Of a stretch of 64,000 nt of DNA, positions 43,447 to 53,452 are shown piece after piece (positions within the stretch are counted from its first letter, which is position 1; every line of letters starts with the position of its first letter). The notes beneath the pieces were generated by a model, which was given only the letters and a program-made list of their open reading frames with translations, ran no database searches and was not told where the DNA came from. Source of the stretch: Heliomarina baculiformis (GTDB taxonomy: Bacteria; Pseudomonadota; Alphaproteobacteria; Rhodobacterales; Rhodobacteraceae); assembly GCF_019966545.1 (NCBI RefSeq), contig NZ_JAIMIC010000012.1, positions 1 through 64,000 on the forward strand, written 5' to 3'. The translations under genes were made by a program, and so were the position numbers.

Positions 43447-45492
43447 TCAGCGCCGGCCCTCGCGCAGCCAGCCGCCGACGATCAGGACAGAGGCGATCAG
43501 CAGCACCAGCCAGGGTGGCAGCAGGGCCATCTGGGTGACATCGCGGGTTTCATAGGCGTCGCGCGGCGTAAGCCCGATCCAGCCCCGGCCCGAGGCGGGA
43601 CGGCCGGGCCGGATGTCGCGCAGTGAGGGAATCTGGTCTTCGATGCGGAAGACACCGCCGCGCATCGGTTCGATCACGGGCGCAAGCACTGTATCGGTGG
43701 CGATGGTCTGCTCGAATTCGCGCGGAGCTGCGGGGCCAAGGCCAATCACCGCCTCACGTTCGCCCTCGGCCAGCCGGTAGAGACCGATATCCGCGCCCTC
43801 GTAGGTGCTCTCGAAGCGGCCCGGGCTGACCTCTTCCAGCGTGATGGTTTTGGTCGTGCCATCGGGTCTGGTGATGGTGACCTCGCCGATTTCCTCTTCG
43901 AGCGTGCGTCGGATGATCTTCATGGTCTGACCCGATGTGACCTCGGCCCAGAGCGCCTCTTCCTCGAGCTCGGGTTCCTTCATCATCCAGTGGGCGAGGC
44001 GGCGCAGCAGTTCAAGCTGCGGGCCGCCGCCCTCGTAGCCGCGATTCCAGAGCCACGCGTGGTCGGATGCAAGCAGGGCGACACGACCTTCGCCAACGCG
44101 GTCGAGGATCAGCAGCGGCCGGTTGTCGATGCCGGACATGACGATATTGCCTGAACGCGGTTCGAGTTCGATCTGGCGCAGCCAGGGTCCCCAGGTATCG
44201 GCGCCCTGGAAATCGCTGGTGACCGGGTGGCGCTGGCCGAGATCCGTGATCTCGGGGCGGTAGCGCTGTTCGATCACCCGGGCGGTCGGTTCGGCGGGCA
44301 GCACCCGTTCAAGGGGGGAGCGGAAGATACTGTCGGCGCTGGCGAAATCAGGACCGGCCGCGACAAGGACGGCACCGCCCTTGTTCACATATTCCGCCAC
44401 GTTGTCGAGGTAGAGCGCAGGCAGGATGCCCCGCCGCTTGTAGCGGTCAAAGATGATCAGGTCGAAATCGTCGATCTTTTCCAGAAACAGCTCGCGGGTG
44501 GGAAAGGCGATGAGGGAAAGCTCGCCCACCGGCACACCATCCTGTTTCTCGGGTGGGCGCAGGATGGTAAAATGGACGAGATCGACGGAACTGTCCGATT
44601 TCAGCAGGTTGCGCCATGTGCGGCCACCGGGGTGCGGTTCGCCTGAAACCAGCAGCACGCGCAGGCGGTCACGGACTCCGTTCATCTGGATCAGGGCCGT
44701 GTTGTTGCGGTCGGTCAACTCGCCCTCCGCTTCGGGGACGGTGAACTGGATGACGTTGCGCCCGCCATGGGGTAGGGTGAGCGGCAGGTCGATGTCCTGA
44801 CCGATGGGCACGTCAAAGCTCTGCGGGTCACCGCCGTCGACCGAGATTTCAAGCGGTGCTGTGGCACCTGTTGCCGGGGCCGTGCCGCTGTCTTCCACCC
44901 GTAGGGTCAGCGTGACGGGTTCGCCGATGATGGCAAACGCCGGGGCGTTGCGCACGATCAGGCGGCGATCCCAGTCCGTTTCACGCCCGGTAAGCAGCAG
45001 GTGCATGGGTGCCGGGAGGTCAGGCGTCATGTCGAGATCATGGGCCCGCCCGTCGCTGAGCGCGACGATCCCGGCGATGCGGGCGCGAGGTTCCTCGGCC
45101 AGTGCTTCGGTCAGGGCGGTCATCATGCGGGTGCCGGTATCGCCTTCGCCATCGGGGATCTGCACGCGGCGGATTTCGGTATTGTCGCGGGCGGCAAGTT
45201 CGCCGGTCAGCTCTTCGACGGCGCTGGCCAGTTGTTCGGGCCTGTCGGACAGGCGCTGGCTGGCGCTTTCATCTTCGAGCAGGATCACGATGTCGGAAAG
45301 CGGCGCGCGATCTTCTTCCTGATAGACCGGCCCCGCGAGTGCGCCGAGGATCACCAGCGCAGCAAGGCCGCGCAGCGCCCAGCCAGACAACCCGCGCCAG
45401 AGCGCGAGCACGACGCCGGCAAAGGCCAGCACGGCGAGCCCGGCCAGCAAGGGCCAAGGGATCAGCGGGTCAAAGAGAACGGTTCCGGTCAT
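43447..45492 (-). CDS. Membrane protein with vWA/amidotransferase-like core, envelope operon
   Basis: 681 residues. Two N-terminal helices (about 8-57), a large periplasmic part and one C-terminal helix (near 660-675) ending with basic residues. The first part (DIVILLEDESASQRL, IAGIVALSDGRA) recalls a von Willebrand A-like fold; the middle (LIIFDRYKRRGILPALYLDNVAEYVNKGGAVLVAAG) resembles a class I glutamine amidotransferase fold without a clear catalytic triad. It overlaps the upstream DUF4159 gene by 4 bases. As last gene of the MoxR operon it probably helps fold or assemble envelope complexes. Confidence 0.75.
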   Translation of the reverse strand: MTGTVLFDPLIPWPLLAGLAVLAFAGVVLALWRGLSGWALRGLAALVILGALAGPVYQEEDRAPLSDIVILLEDESASQRLSDRPEQLASAVEELTGELAARDNTEIRRVQIPDGEGDTGTRMMTALTEALAEEPRARIAGIVALSDGRAHDLDMTPDLPAPMHLLLTGRETDWDRRLIVRNAPAFAIIGEPVTLTLRVEDSGTAPATGATAPLEISVDGGDPQSFDVPIGQDIDLPLTLPHGGRNVIQFTVPEAEGELTDRNNTALIQMNGVRDRLRVLLVSGEPHPGGRTWRNLLKSDSSVDLVHFTILRPPEKQDGVPVGELSLIAFPTRELFLEKIDDFDLIIFDRYKRRGILPALYLDNVAEYVNKGGAVLVAAGPDFASADSIFRSPLERVLPAEPTARVIEQRYRPEITDLGQRHPVTSDFQGADTWGPWLRQIELEPRSGNIVMSGIDNRPLLILDRVGEGRVALLASDHAWLWNRGYEGGGPQLELLRRLAHWMMKEPELEEEALWAEVTSGQTMKIIRRTLEEEIGEVTITRPDGTTKTITLEEVSPGRFESTYEGADIGLYRLAEGEREAVIGLGPAAPREFEQTIATDTVLAPVIEPMRGGVFRIEDQIPSLRDIRPGRPASGRGWIGLTPRDAYETRDVTQMALLPPWLVLLIASVLIVGGWLREGRR

Positions 45493-48260
45493 TGTCCAAG
45501 CCTGTCGAGGAGGGCGGGAACATGGACCTGATCGGATTTATAGTTACCGGTCAGCACATGCATTACGAGGTTCACGCCAAAGCGATAGGCCAGCTCGCGC
45601 TGGCGTTCGCCGGAAAAACCACGGCCCACGGGCAACAGCGCGCGGCCCTGTGCGTCGACGGCCCAAGCGGCGGCCCAGTCATTGCCGCCGATGACGACCG
45701 GGGTCACCCCGTCGTTGAGATTGCGAAACGGCATGCCTTCGATCTGTTCGGCATCTGGCGGCGCGGCTTCGACCCAGACATCGCGGCTGGTATGGCGACC
45801 GGGGAAATCCTGCAGCAGATAAAACGTGCGCGTGAGTACGTGATCGGCGGGCAGCGGTTCGAGCGGCGGAATATCAAGCGGCGCGGCGAGTTCCTGCAGC
45901 TTGCGTCCGTTCGGGCTCGACGTGCCGAAACGGGCGGTGTCCGCATCGCGGGTGTCGAACAGGATCATGCCGCCGGAGCGCAGGTAGGTGTTCAGCTTGG
46001 CATAGGCCTCTTGCGAGGGGATTGGCTGATCGGGGGTGATCGGCCAGTAGAGCAGCGGGAAAAACGCCAGCTCATCGGTTTCGAGGTCGATGCCCATCGG
46101 CACCGAGGGTTCGACCGAGGTGCGGAAGTAGAGCGTATCGGCCAGACCGCGCAGTCCGGCCTGTGCGACCTCATCGAGCTGTTCGTTGCCGGTCAGCACA
46201 TGGGCGAGCACCAGTTCCGAGGTCGCCTCGATGGCGAAGGTGTCGGGGTCTTCGGTGCTTTGGGCGTGCAGGTCGCCGGGCTGGAACAGCAGCAGGCCCG
46301 CCAGCGCGGCGGCACCGGCGCGGGACAGCGCGAGACGGCCCGACAGCGCCAGCGAGGCGACGATATCGGCGGCGAGAAGCAGGATCGCGAGGCTTAGGAG
46401 CGCCCCGCCAAGAGGCTGTTCCTCTTGCACGGCAAGGCCTTCGACGGGCACGTCGGCGGGCCATGTGGCCGGGGTCAGTCCGCTTTCCCCGGTCAGCACG
46501 TTACGCGCCAGACGCCGGTCGCCATTGCGGTAGAGACCGGGGCGTAGATCGGGTCCGGTTGGGCTTGCCACGAGGTCCGGTCCGTCGACGCCGGGGAGTG
46601 TCGAGGCATCGGAGAGCGCGCCGAACCCGTCCATGATCTGGAGCGGAGTCCAGACCGTGCCTTCGAGATCGGCGGCCTCGGGCGTCTTGGCGGTGGAGGA
46701 CACGGCGAGCCGTTCCAGCATCTCGACGAAGAGGCCGGATAGCGGCAGCGAAGACCATTCCGCATTGGCCGTCACATGGAACAGCACGACCTGTCCCTGA
46801 CCGATCATCTTGCGGGTGACCAGCGGTGTACCATCGGTCAGACGGGCAATGACCCGGTCGGCCAATGCGGGGTCGGGCTGGGCCATGACCTGCGCGGAGA
46901 CGGTGACATCTTCGGGCACATGCAGTCCGTAGAATGGCGACTCCGGAGGGAAGGCGTCGAGCGATTTCGGCTCTCCCCAGCTCATCGCGCCACCGACGCT
47001 GCGGCCACCGGCACGCAGGCGGACCGGCATCAGCGTGTCTTCCTCATTGCGGGAAATGTCGCTTGCTGCGAGGCGTGTGCCCGCAAAGCGGAGCAGCAGC
47101 CCGCCTTCTTCGACCCATTCGGTCAGGGCGGTCTGCTCGCCGGGGGCAAGCGTGGCCACATCGGCCAGAACGATTACGTCCGGGTTGGCGGGCAGAACGT
47201 CCATCAGCGCCCCGTCTAGGAGGTCGGCGGTGGGGATCAGTGCCTGTTCGAGATAGTGCAGTGGCGAGAGCAGTTGCAGACCTTCGCGGTCGTCACGACC
47301 CGCGATCAGCGCGACCTCGCGGCGGCGCAGACCGTCGTCGGTGAGGGTGACGGCCCCGGCGGCGCGCTGGCCACGGATTTCAAACCGGGTGATGCGGGCG
47401 CGCAGTTCTGACGGCAGGATCAATGCGGCGGTGGCCGTGGTGTCGCCATCGGCGAATGTGGCGGTGGCCTGCGAGAGGGTGCGGGCGGTGCCAGCGGGGT
47501 CGCGGCCCTCGGCCAGAATGGTGATTTCGCGTTCCGGTCCGGGCTGCGAGCGGCGGGCGGTCAGCTGGATCGCGCTGTCCTCGAACGTCACCGGGGCAAG
47601 GCCCGTGACCGAATTGCCGGTCTGGTAGACACGCAGCGCACCGCGTTCGCCAAATGCCTCGGTTAGGCGGGCGCGCCCGGGGTAGTCGAGGGAGTCGCTG
47701 AGCCAGTGGGTGTCGAAACCCTGCGGCGACTCTGGCAGTGCGGCTATGATCGCGGCGATCTGTGCTTCGCTCGGGCTCCACGGGGCGGGAGTCAGCCCAG
47801 CGAGCCGGTTGCGCCAGATATCGGCAGACTGAAAATTAATCCCTTCGGGATTGCTGAGGCGCAGGATCGCTACCGGCCGGTTGGCGCGGGCGGCTTCGGT
47901 CAGTTGCGCGTCGATCAGGTCGATCTTGTCGGTCCATTGGGTTGCGCCTGCCCAGCTTGCGTCGAGTGCGATGAGCAGCGGGCCTGACCCGGTTTCGGCG
48001 CGGTTCGGGTTCAGCACGGGACCGGCAAGGCCTATGATGATCGCGGCAATCGCCAGCATCCGCAGCAGCAACAGCCACCACGGTGTGCGGTCGGAAACGG
48101 ATTCGTCATCCTTGAGGCCAAGCAGCAGCGCGACGCCGGGAAAACGTCGCCGTATTGGCGCGGGCGGCACCGCGCGCAGGATCAGCCAGAGGATCGGCAG
48201 CACCAGAAGCCCCAGCAAGAGCCAGGGCGCGGAGAAGCCGATACCGGCGAGAACGGTCAT
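45489..48260 (-). CDS. BatA-like membrane protein with C-terminal DUF4159 domain
   Basis: 923 residues. The N-terminal pair of helices with the BatA pattern (SAPWLLLGLLVLPILWLIL, then WWLLLLRMLAIAAIIIGLAGPVL) is followed by a vWA-like region (GPLLIALDASWAG). Further helices lie near 645-690. The C-terminal DUF4159 domain (about 710-923) contains GGMILFDTRDAD and RYRFGVNLVMH-type ends. The protein is membrane-bound with large soluble parts. It overlaps DUF58 and the 681-residue gene by 4 bases each. MoxR/Bat systems act as chaperones for metal or envelope enzymes in studied cases. Confidence 0.82.
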   Translation of the reverse strand: MTVLAGIGFSAPWLLLGLLVLPILWLILRAVPPAPIRRRFPGVALLLGLKDDESVSDRTPWWLLLLRMLAIAAIIIGLAGPVLNPNRAETGSGPLLIALDASWAGATQWTDKIDLIDAQLTEAARANRPVAILRLSNPEGINFQSADIWRNRLAGLTPAPWSPSEAQIAAIIAALPESPQGFDTHWLSDSLDYPGRARLTEAFGERGALRVYQTGNSVTGLAPVTFEDSAIQLTARRSQPGPEREITILAEGRDPAGTARTLSQATATFADGDTTATAALILPSELRARITRFEIRGQRAAGAVTLTDDGLRRREVALIAGRDDREGLQLLSPLHYLEQALIPTADLLDGALMDVLPANPDVIVLADVATLAPGEQTALTEWVEEGGLLLRFAGTRLAASDISRNEEDTLMPVRLRAGGRSVGGAMSWGEPKSLDAFPPESPFYGLHVPEDVTVSAQVMAQPDPALADRVIARLTDGTPLVTRKMIGQGQVVLFHVTANAEWSSLPLSGLFVEMLERLAVSSTAKTPEAADLEGTVWTPLQIMDGFGALSDASTLPGVDGPDLVASPTGPDLRPGLYRNGDRRLARNVLTGESGLTPATWPADVPVEGLAVQEEQPLGGALLSLAILLLAADIVASLALSGRLALSRAGAAALAGLLLFQPGDLHAQSTEDPDTFAIEATSELVLAHVLTGNEQLDEVAQAGLRGLADTLYFRTSVEPSVPMGIDLETDELAFFPLLYWPITPDQPIPSQEAYAKLNTYLRSGGMILFDTRDADTARFGTSSPNGRKLQELAAPLDIPPLEPLPADHVLTRTFYLLQDFPGRHTSRDVWVEAAPPDAEQIEGMPFRNLNDGVTPVVIGGNDWAAAWAVDAQGRALLPVGRGFSGERQRELAYRFGVNLVMHVLTGNYKSDQVHVPALLDRLGQ

Positions 48261-49132
48261 GATGTGCCCCTGTCCAGCGCGCGATAAAGCCAGAGCAGCG
48301 CCGATTGCGCCGAGTCGCCGGTGTGATGTGTGCCGTAATGCCAGCCGGTCAGGCGGCAGAGCTGCGAGAGTTCCTCGCGCCGTTCATGCAGGCGTTGCAG
48401 GTAGCGGTCGCGCAGGTCGTTGGCCTTGAGCGTTTCGTGGCGGAGCGAGCCGCCGACGCTTTCGAATATGGTGCGGCCGCGAAAGGGAAACTGTTCCTCG
48501 GACGGGTCGAGCACCTGCATCAGCACGCCGCGAACGCCACGGTCGGCGGCCTTGGTGAGCGCCAGCCGGACTTCGGTCATGTCGCCCATGAAGTCGGAGA
48601 TAAACAGCGCGCGGGCATGGGGGATCATGGCCCGGTGCTCGGGAGGGGCGTAATCCTCGGAGGAATCCACGCTGAGGCTTTCCGCCAGCCGCATGATCTG
48701 CGCCTTGCCGCGCCGGGGTGGCAGGGCGGTGCCGGTCAGGCCGACGCGTTCGCCGCCGCGCACCAGAAGGATGGCGATGCCAAGGCCCAGAAGACGGGCG
48801 CGGTCGGCCTTGGTTTCCAGATGTGTGTCCGAGGAAAAGCGCATTGAGGCGCCCTGATCGACCCAGAGCATCACCGATTGCGCGATCTGCCATTCCCGTT
48901 CGCGCACGAATTGGTGATCGCCGCGCGCCGAGCGGCGGTGGTCGATCATGCGGCGGCTGTCGCCGATCTGGGCAGGACGGTATTGCCAGAAATCATCGCC
49001 CATGCCCGCGCGCCGCCGGCCGTGATCGCCCAGCAACACGGTGCCGGCCAGATGGTCGGCGCGCGCAAGCAGCGGCGGTAGTCGGCTCGCTTCGGCTTCG
49101 GCACGGTGGCGAAGGGCGTTTGATTGTATCAC
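48257..49132 (-). CDS. DUF58 domain protein
   Basis: 291 residues, GTG start overlapping the moxR stop. The DUF58 core shows GMGDDFWQYRPAQIGDSRRMIDHRRSARGD (near 43-72) and WVDQGASMRF, a vWA-like metal-site region (DxSxS type, here DQGAS). It is the standard partner of MoxR ATPases, probably its substrate adaptor. It is soluble by sequence; the neighbours in the operon supply the membrane part. Confidence 0.88.
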   Translation of the reverse strand: MIQSNALRHRAEAEASRLPPLLARADHLAGTVLLGDHGRRRAGMGDDFWQYRPAQIGDSRRMIDHRRSARGDHQFVREREWQIAQSVMLWVDQGASMRFSSDTHLETKADRARLLGLGIAILLVRGGERVGLTGTALPPRRGKAQIMRLAESLSVDSSEDYAPPEHRAMIPHARALFISDFMGDMTEVRLALTKAADRGVRGVLMQVLDPSEEQFPFRGRTIFESVGGSLRHETLKANDLRDRYLQRLHERREELSQLCRLTGWHYGTHHTGDSAQSALLWLYRALDRGTS

Positions 49133-50136
49133 GCAGCAGCCTCGGTCCGCGTCAGGCTTGTCGCGGTGGTTTCAATAAGTTCGGCGAGGCTGTCGCCACG
49201 GGCGCGGGCGGCAAAGTTCAGTGCCATGCGATGGCTGAGAACCGGGCGGGCCATGTCGATCACATCCTCGGCGCTGGGCGCGAGGCGTCCCTGCAGCATG
49301 GCGCTGGCGCGGACGGTCATCATCAGGGCCTGCGCGGCACGCGGGCCGGGGCCCCATGCGACGGTATCGCGCACCCGTTCAGAGGCATCCGGTTCGTCGG
49401 GACGGAAGGCGCGGACCAGATCGAGGATCATTTCCACCACCGATTCGCCCACCGGCATGCGCCGCAACAGGGTCTGTGCGGCTAGCAGTTCGTCGCGGGT
49501 GAAAACCGCGGTCGCCTTGTCCTCGCTCACGCCGGTGGTGGCGAGGAGAATGTCGCGTTCGGTATCGCGGTCGGGGTAATTCACGTCGATCTGCACGAGG
49601 AAACGATCGAGCTGCGCTTCGGGCAGAGGATAGGTGCCTTCCTGTTCGATCGGGTTCTGGGTGGCCAGGACGTGGAAGGCGCGGCCAAGGTCACGGTCGG
49701 CGCCGGCGACGGTCACGACCCGTTCCTGCATGGCCTGCAGCAGCGCCGACTGGGTACGCGGGCTGGCACGGTTGATTTCATCCGCCATCAGCAATTCACA
49801 GAAGATCGGCCCGGAAACGAAACGGAAATTCCGCGTGCCATCGGCTGAGGTGTCCAGAACTTCGGAGCCGAGAATGTCGGCGGGCATCAGGTCGGGGGTG
49901 AACTGGATACGGTTGCCATCAAGGCCCATCACCGTCGAAAGCGTTTCGACCAAGCGGGTTTTCCCAAGCCCGGGAAGGCCGATCAGCAGCGCGTGACCGC
50001 CGCAGAGCAGGGCGGCGAGCGTCAGGTCGACGACCCGTTCCTGACCGATGAAACGGCGCGTGATGGATTGCTTGGCTTCGGCCAGTTTGCTTTCCAGCGC
50101 CTCGATCTCGGCAACCAGATCTGAGGTATCGGACAT
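49129..50136 (-). CDS. MoxR-family AAA+ ATPase
   Basis: 335 residues. Walker A GLPGLGKT, Walker B LLMADEINRASPRTQ, sensor 1 VLATQNPIEQEGTYPLPEAQLDRF and a C-terminal AAA lid. MoxR ATPases remodel client proteins with vWA partners. First gene of a four-gene minus operon (moxR, DUF58, BatA-like, 681-residue protein) with overlapping junctions. AAAGGAAAG lies before the ATG. It is divergent from the DUF1285 gene with a 66-base gap. Confidence 0.92.
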   Translation of the reverse strand: MSDTSDLVAEIEALESKLAEAKQSITRRFIGQERVVDLTLAALLCGGHALLIGLPGLGKTRLVETLSTVMGLDGNRIQFTPDLMPADILGSEVLDTSADGTRNFRFVSGPIFCELLMADEINRASPRTQSALLQAMQERVVTVAGADRDLGRAFHVLATQNPIEQEGTYPLPEAQLDRFLVQIDVNYPDRDTERDILLATTGVSEDKATAVFTRDELLAAQTLLRRMPVGESVVEMILDLVRAFRPDEPDASERVRDTVAWGPGPRAAQALMMTVRASAMLQGRLAPSAEDVIDMARPVLSHRMALNFAARARGDSLAELIETTATSLTRTEAAA

Positions 50137-50202
50137 GACTTTCCTTTCGGGCGACGTATATGACCTGTATGACTGTTACTCAGTGTATCGTGCAGAAAGG
50201 AA

Positions 50203-50793
50203 ATGGCAAAAGCTATGAGCGGACAAAATGCCGTTACCCCGTCAGCCGAAGGCATCGCTGCCTCGATCCGAGCCGCAAAGACGCGCGGATTGCCGCCGGT
50301 TCATCTTTGGGATCCCGAGTTTTGCGGCGATCTGGACATGACGATCGCCCGGGATGGCACCTGGTTCTACCTTGGTACGCCCATTGGGCGGCCCGAACTG
50401 GTGCGATTGTTTTCGACGATTCTCAAGAAGGAAGACGACAAGTATTTCCTTGTGACGCCGGTCGAAAAGGTCGGCATCACGGTCGAGGACGCGCCCTTTG
50501 TGGCTGTGGATTTTGAAACCAAAGGTGAAGGGCGTGATCAATTTCTGACCTTTACCACCAATGTGGGCGACACCGCGATGGCCGGAGCGGACCATCCGAT
50601 TCGTGTTGAGCGGGATCCGGAGACCGGAGAACCGTCGCCTTACGTTCTGATCCGCGCAAATCTCGAGGCGCTGATCGACCGCAAGAGCTTTTACCGGCTG
50701 GTCGAGGTGGGCGAACATCACGAGGACTGGTTTGGCATCTGGTCGGGAGGTCAGTTCTTTCCGATCATCCCGTCCAAGGACCTGCCTGCCTGA
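50203..50793 (+). CDS. DUF1285 family protein
   Basis: 196 residues; ATG 50203 is 2 bases after AAAGG, ATG 50215 is 14 bases after it, so the start is uncertain by four codons. It matches DUF1285: [45 protein letters not shown] and [14 protein letters not shown], followed by a second beta-rich half ending YRLVEVGEH. Cytoplasmic by sequence. The function of the family is not established. It is divergent from moxR, as often seen with genes sharing a control region, but a link is not shown. Confidence 0.85.
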   Translation: MAKAMSGQNAVTPSAEGIAASIRAAKTRGLPPVHLWDPEFCGDLDMTIARDGTWFYLGTPIGRPELVRLFSTILKKEDDKYFLVTPVEKVGITVEDAPFVAVDFETKGEGRDQFLTFTTNVGDTAMAGADHPIRVERDPETGEPSPYVLIRANLEALIDRKSFYRLVEVGEHHEDWFGIWSGGQFFPIIPSKDLPA

Positions 50794-50846
50794 TCTATCC
50801 GGCAAATTCGGGTGGGACGGGTTGATTTTCTCAACGGATTAAGGTT

Positions 50847-50860
50847 TGTTATCGCTAACA
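50847..50860. promoter_or_regulatory. LacI-type operator before edd
   Basis: TGTTA-TCGC-TAACA, an even palindrome with a central CG, typical of LacI/GalR-family sites. It lies 65 bases before the edd ATG. No LacI-family gene is in the window, so the regulator must be encoded elsewhere. Confidence 0.65.
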
Positions 50861-50924
50861 TCGTGATGCCTGAAAACAGGACGATCATCGCCGTGCAGCC
50901 AGAACCGAAGGTGAGGAAGCTATC

Positions 50925-52733
50925 ATGGCCCTGAATTCTACCGTCGCTCGCGTGACCGAGCGGATCATCGAACGCAGCGCGCCGACCCGGCAGCCCTATC
51001 TTGAACGGATGCGGGCAGCCGGAGAGCAAGGCCCGGCGCGGGCGCATCTTTCATGTAGCGGACAGGCGCATGCCTATGCGGCGGCGGGCGAGGACCAGGC
51101 AGAGCTTGCTACCGGTTCTGCCGGTAATCTCGGGATCGTGACCGCATATAACGATATGCTTTCGGCGCATCAGCCGTTTGAGCGTTTTCCCGATCTAATC
51201 CGCACGGCCGCGCGCTCGGTCGGCGGGACGGCGCAGGTGGCGGGCGGGGTGCCTGCCATGTGCGACGGGGTCACACAAGGCGAGGCGGGAATGGAGCTGA
51301 GCCTGTTTTCCCGCGATGCCATTGCGATGGCGACGGGCGTTGCCCTGTCGCATAACGTTTTCGACGCGGCGGTTTTTCTAGGGGTCTGTGACAAGATTGT
51401 GCCGGGGTTGGTGATCGCGGCGCAGGCATTCGGGCATCTGCCAATCGTGTTTCTGCCCGCCGGTCCGATGACCAGCGGCATCAGCAACGACGAAAAGGCC
51501 AAGGTGCGTCAGCAATTCGCTGCCGGGGAAGTCGGGCGCGAAGAATTGATGGCGGCGGAGATGGCAGCCTATCACGGGCCGGGAACCTGCACCTTTTACG
51601 GCACGGCCAACACCAACCAGATGCTGATGGAGTTCATGGGGCTGCACCTGCCCGGTTCGAGCTTTGTAACGCCCAATACCGGTTTGCGTGATGCGCTGAC
51701 ACAGGAAGGCGCGCGGCGGGCGCTGTCGCTGAGCGCTCTGGGCAATGACTATACGCCGACCTGCGATATTCTGGATGAACGCGCCTTTGTGAACGGGATC
51801 GTCGGGCTGAACGCGACGGGCGGGTCGACTAACCTGTTGATCCATCTGGTGGCGATGGCCCGGGCCGGGGGGATCGTGCTCGACTGGGAGGATTTCTCGG
51901 AACTGTCCGACGTGACGCCGCTGATGGCGCGGGTTTATCCGAACGGGCTGGCCGATGTGAACCATTTCCATGCGGCAGGCGGGCTGGGCTATATGATCGG
52001 CGATTTGCTGAAAGAGGGGATGCTGCATCCCGATACCAAGACCGTCGCGGGGCAGGGGCTTGAGCATTACACGGCGGAACCCAAGCTGAAAGGTGACACT
52101 TTGGGCTGGGAAGCCGGTTCTGGCGAGAGCCTGAACGAAAAGATCCTGCGGCCTGCAAGCGATCCGTTCCAACCGACGGGCGGGTTGAAACGACTGGCGG
52201 GCTCGCTCGGGACAGCAGTTATGAAGATCTCTGCCGTGGCGCCGGAGCATCGCGCTGTCGAGGCGAAAGTGCGCGTCTTCCACGATCAGGACGCGGTTAA
52301 GGAGGCATTTCGCGCCGGGGAGTTCACCGAGGACACAATTGTCGTCGTGCGCTTTCAAGGGCCCAAGGCGAATGGGATGCCCGAGCTGCATTCGCTGACG
52401 CCTGTGCTGGGGGTCTTGCAGGGGCGTGGGCTGAAAGTGGCGCTGGTGACCGATGGCCGGATGTCCGGGGCCTCGGGCAAGGTGCCCTCGGCGATCCATG
52501 TCTGCCCCGAGGCGCTGGACGGCGGGCCGATTGCGCGGTTGCGTGACGGGGATGTGCTGCGGGTCGACGCGAATAGCGGCGAGCTGGAATTCCTGACGGA
52601 AGGCGTGATGGACCGTGATCCGGTCGTGCCGGATCTTTCGGCCAATGAATTCGGGACAGGGCGCGAGCTGTTCTCGGTCTTTCGGCGCACCGTTGGCGCG
52701 GCCGATACCGGCGCAACCGTATTTGGAGTTTGA
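50925..52733 (+). CDS. edd: Phosphogluconate dehydratase (Entner-Doudoroff)
   Basis: 602 residues of the IlvD/Edd family. Cysteines placed for the 4Fe-4S cluster are seen in VFLGVCDKIVPG and PAMCDGVTQGEAGME. The late motif VTDGRMSGASGKVPSAIHV is characteristic. It dehydrates 6-phosphogluconate to KDPG in the cytoplasm. eda follows almost at once, completing the pathway's two specific steps, and a LacI-type operator lies upstream. Confidence 0.95.
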   Translation: MALNSTVARVTERIIERSAPTRQPYLERMRAAGEQGPARAHLSCSGQAHAYAAAGEDQAELATGSAGNLGIVTAYNDMLSAHQPFERFPDLIRTAARSVGGTAQVAGGVPAMCDGVTQGEAGMELSLFSRDAIAMATGVALSHNVFDAAVFLGVCDKIVPGLVIAAQAFGHLPIVFLPAGPMTSGISNDEKAKVRQQFAAGEVGREELMAAEMAAYHGPGTCTFYGTANTNQMLMEFMGLHLPGSSFVTPNTGLRDALTQEGARRALSLSALGNDYTPTCDILDERAFVNGIVGLNATGGSTNLLIHLVAMARAGGIVLDWEDFSELSDVTPLMARVYPNGLADVNHFHAAGGLGYMIGDLLKEGMLHPDTKTVAGQGLEHYTAEPKLKGDTLGWEAGSGESLNEKILRPASDPFQPTGGLKRLAGSLGTAVMKISAVAPEHRAVEAKVRVFHDQDAVKEAFRAGEFTEDTIVVVRFQGPKANGMPELHSLTPVLGVLQGRGLKVALVTDGRMSGASGKVPSAIHVCPEALDGGPIARLRDGDVLRVDANSGELEFLTEGVMDRDPVVPDLSANEFGTGRELFSVFRRTVGAADTGATVFGV

Positions 52734-52735
52734 AC

Positions 52736-53377
52736 ATGTCGATGACCGGAAGCGAAGCGAGCCGCCGCACGCGCGAAATTTGCCAGACCGCGCCGATTGT
52801 GCCGGTGCTGGTGGTCAAGGATGCCGCGAAGGCCCGGCCTCTGGCCGAGGCGCTGGTGGCCGGGGGGCTGCCGGTGCTGGAAGTGACTCTGCGCACACCG
52901 GCCGCACTGGATGTGATCCGCGAGATGTCTGGGGTGACGGGCGGGATCGTCGGAGCCGGAACGCTGGTGACGTCACAGGATGTGCGCGCGGCCAAGGAGG
53001 CCGGGGCGACATTCGGCGTATCGCCCGGCGCGACTGACGAATTGCTCGCAGCCTGCGAGGCCGAGGATCTGCCGCTTTTGCCGGGGGCGGCGACCGCGAC
53101 GGAAGCGATGCGGTTGCTGGTGCGCGGCTATGACATGATGAAGTTCTTTCCCGCCGAAGCCTCGGGCGGGGCACCGGCGCTGAAGGCCATCGGCGCGCCG
53201 CTGCCGCAGATTTCCTTTTGCCCGACCGGCGGTGTCAGCCTGTCGAACGCGCCGAGCTATCTTGGCCTGTCGAACGTGGTCTGTGCCGGGGGCAGCTGGG
53301 TGGCGCCGGGGGATGCGGTCGAGGCCGGAGACTGGGCGCGGATCGAGACGCTTGCGAAAGAAGCCAGCGCGCTTTGA
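52736..53377 (+). CDS. eda: KDPG / 4-hydroxy-2-oxoglutarate aldolase
   Basis: 213 residues from ATG 52736 behind TTGGAG; an in-frame TTG at 52730 overlaps the edd stop but is less likely. Class I aldolase barrel: VLEVTLRTPAAL (catalytic Glu), GAGTLVTSQDV, the Schiff-base lysine in DMMKFFPAEASGG (near 136) and FCPTGGVSLSNAP. It splits KDPG into pyruvate and glyceraldehyde 3-phosphate, closing the Entner-Doudoroff route. Confidence 0.95.
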   Translation: MSMTGSEASRRTREICQTAPIVPVLVVKDAAKARPLAEALVAGGLPVLEVTLRTPAALDVIREMSGVTGGIVGAGTLVTSQDVRAAKEAGATFGVSPGATDELLAACEAEDLPLLPGAATATEAMRLLVRGYDMMKFFPAEASGGAPALKAIGAPLPQISFCPTGGVSLSNAPSYLGLSNVVCAGGSWVAPGDAVEAGDWARIETLAKEASAL

Positions 53378-53452
53378 TCGTGGTCGCGCAATCTGAGCGT
53401 GATTTGGCCGCAATCACAGGTTACGACTTGGTGAACGAGCGTTGGAGCCTTC

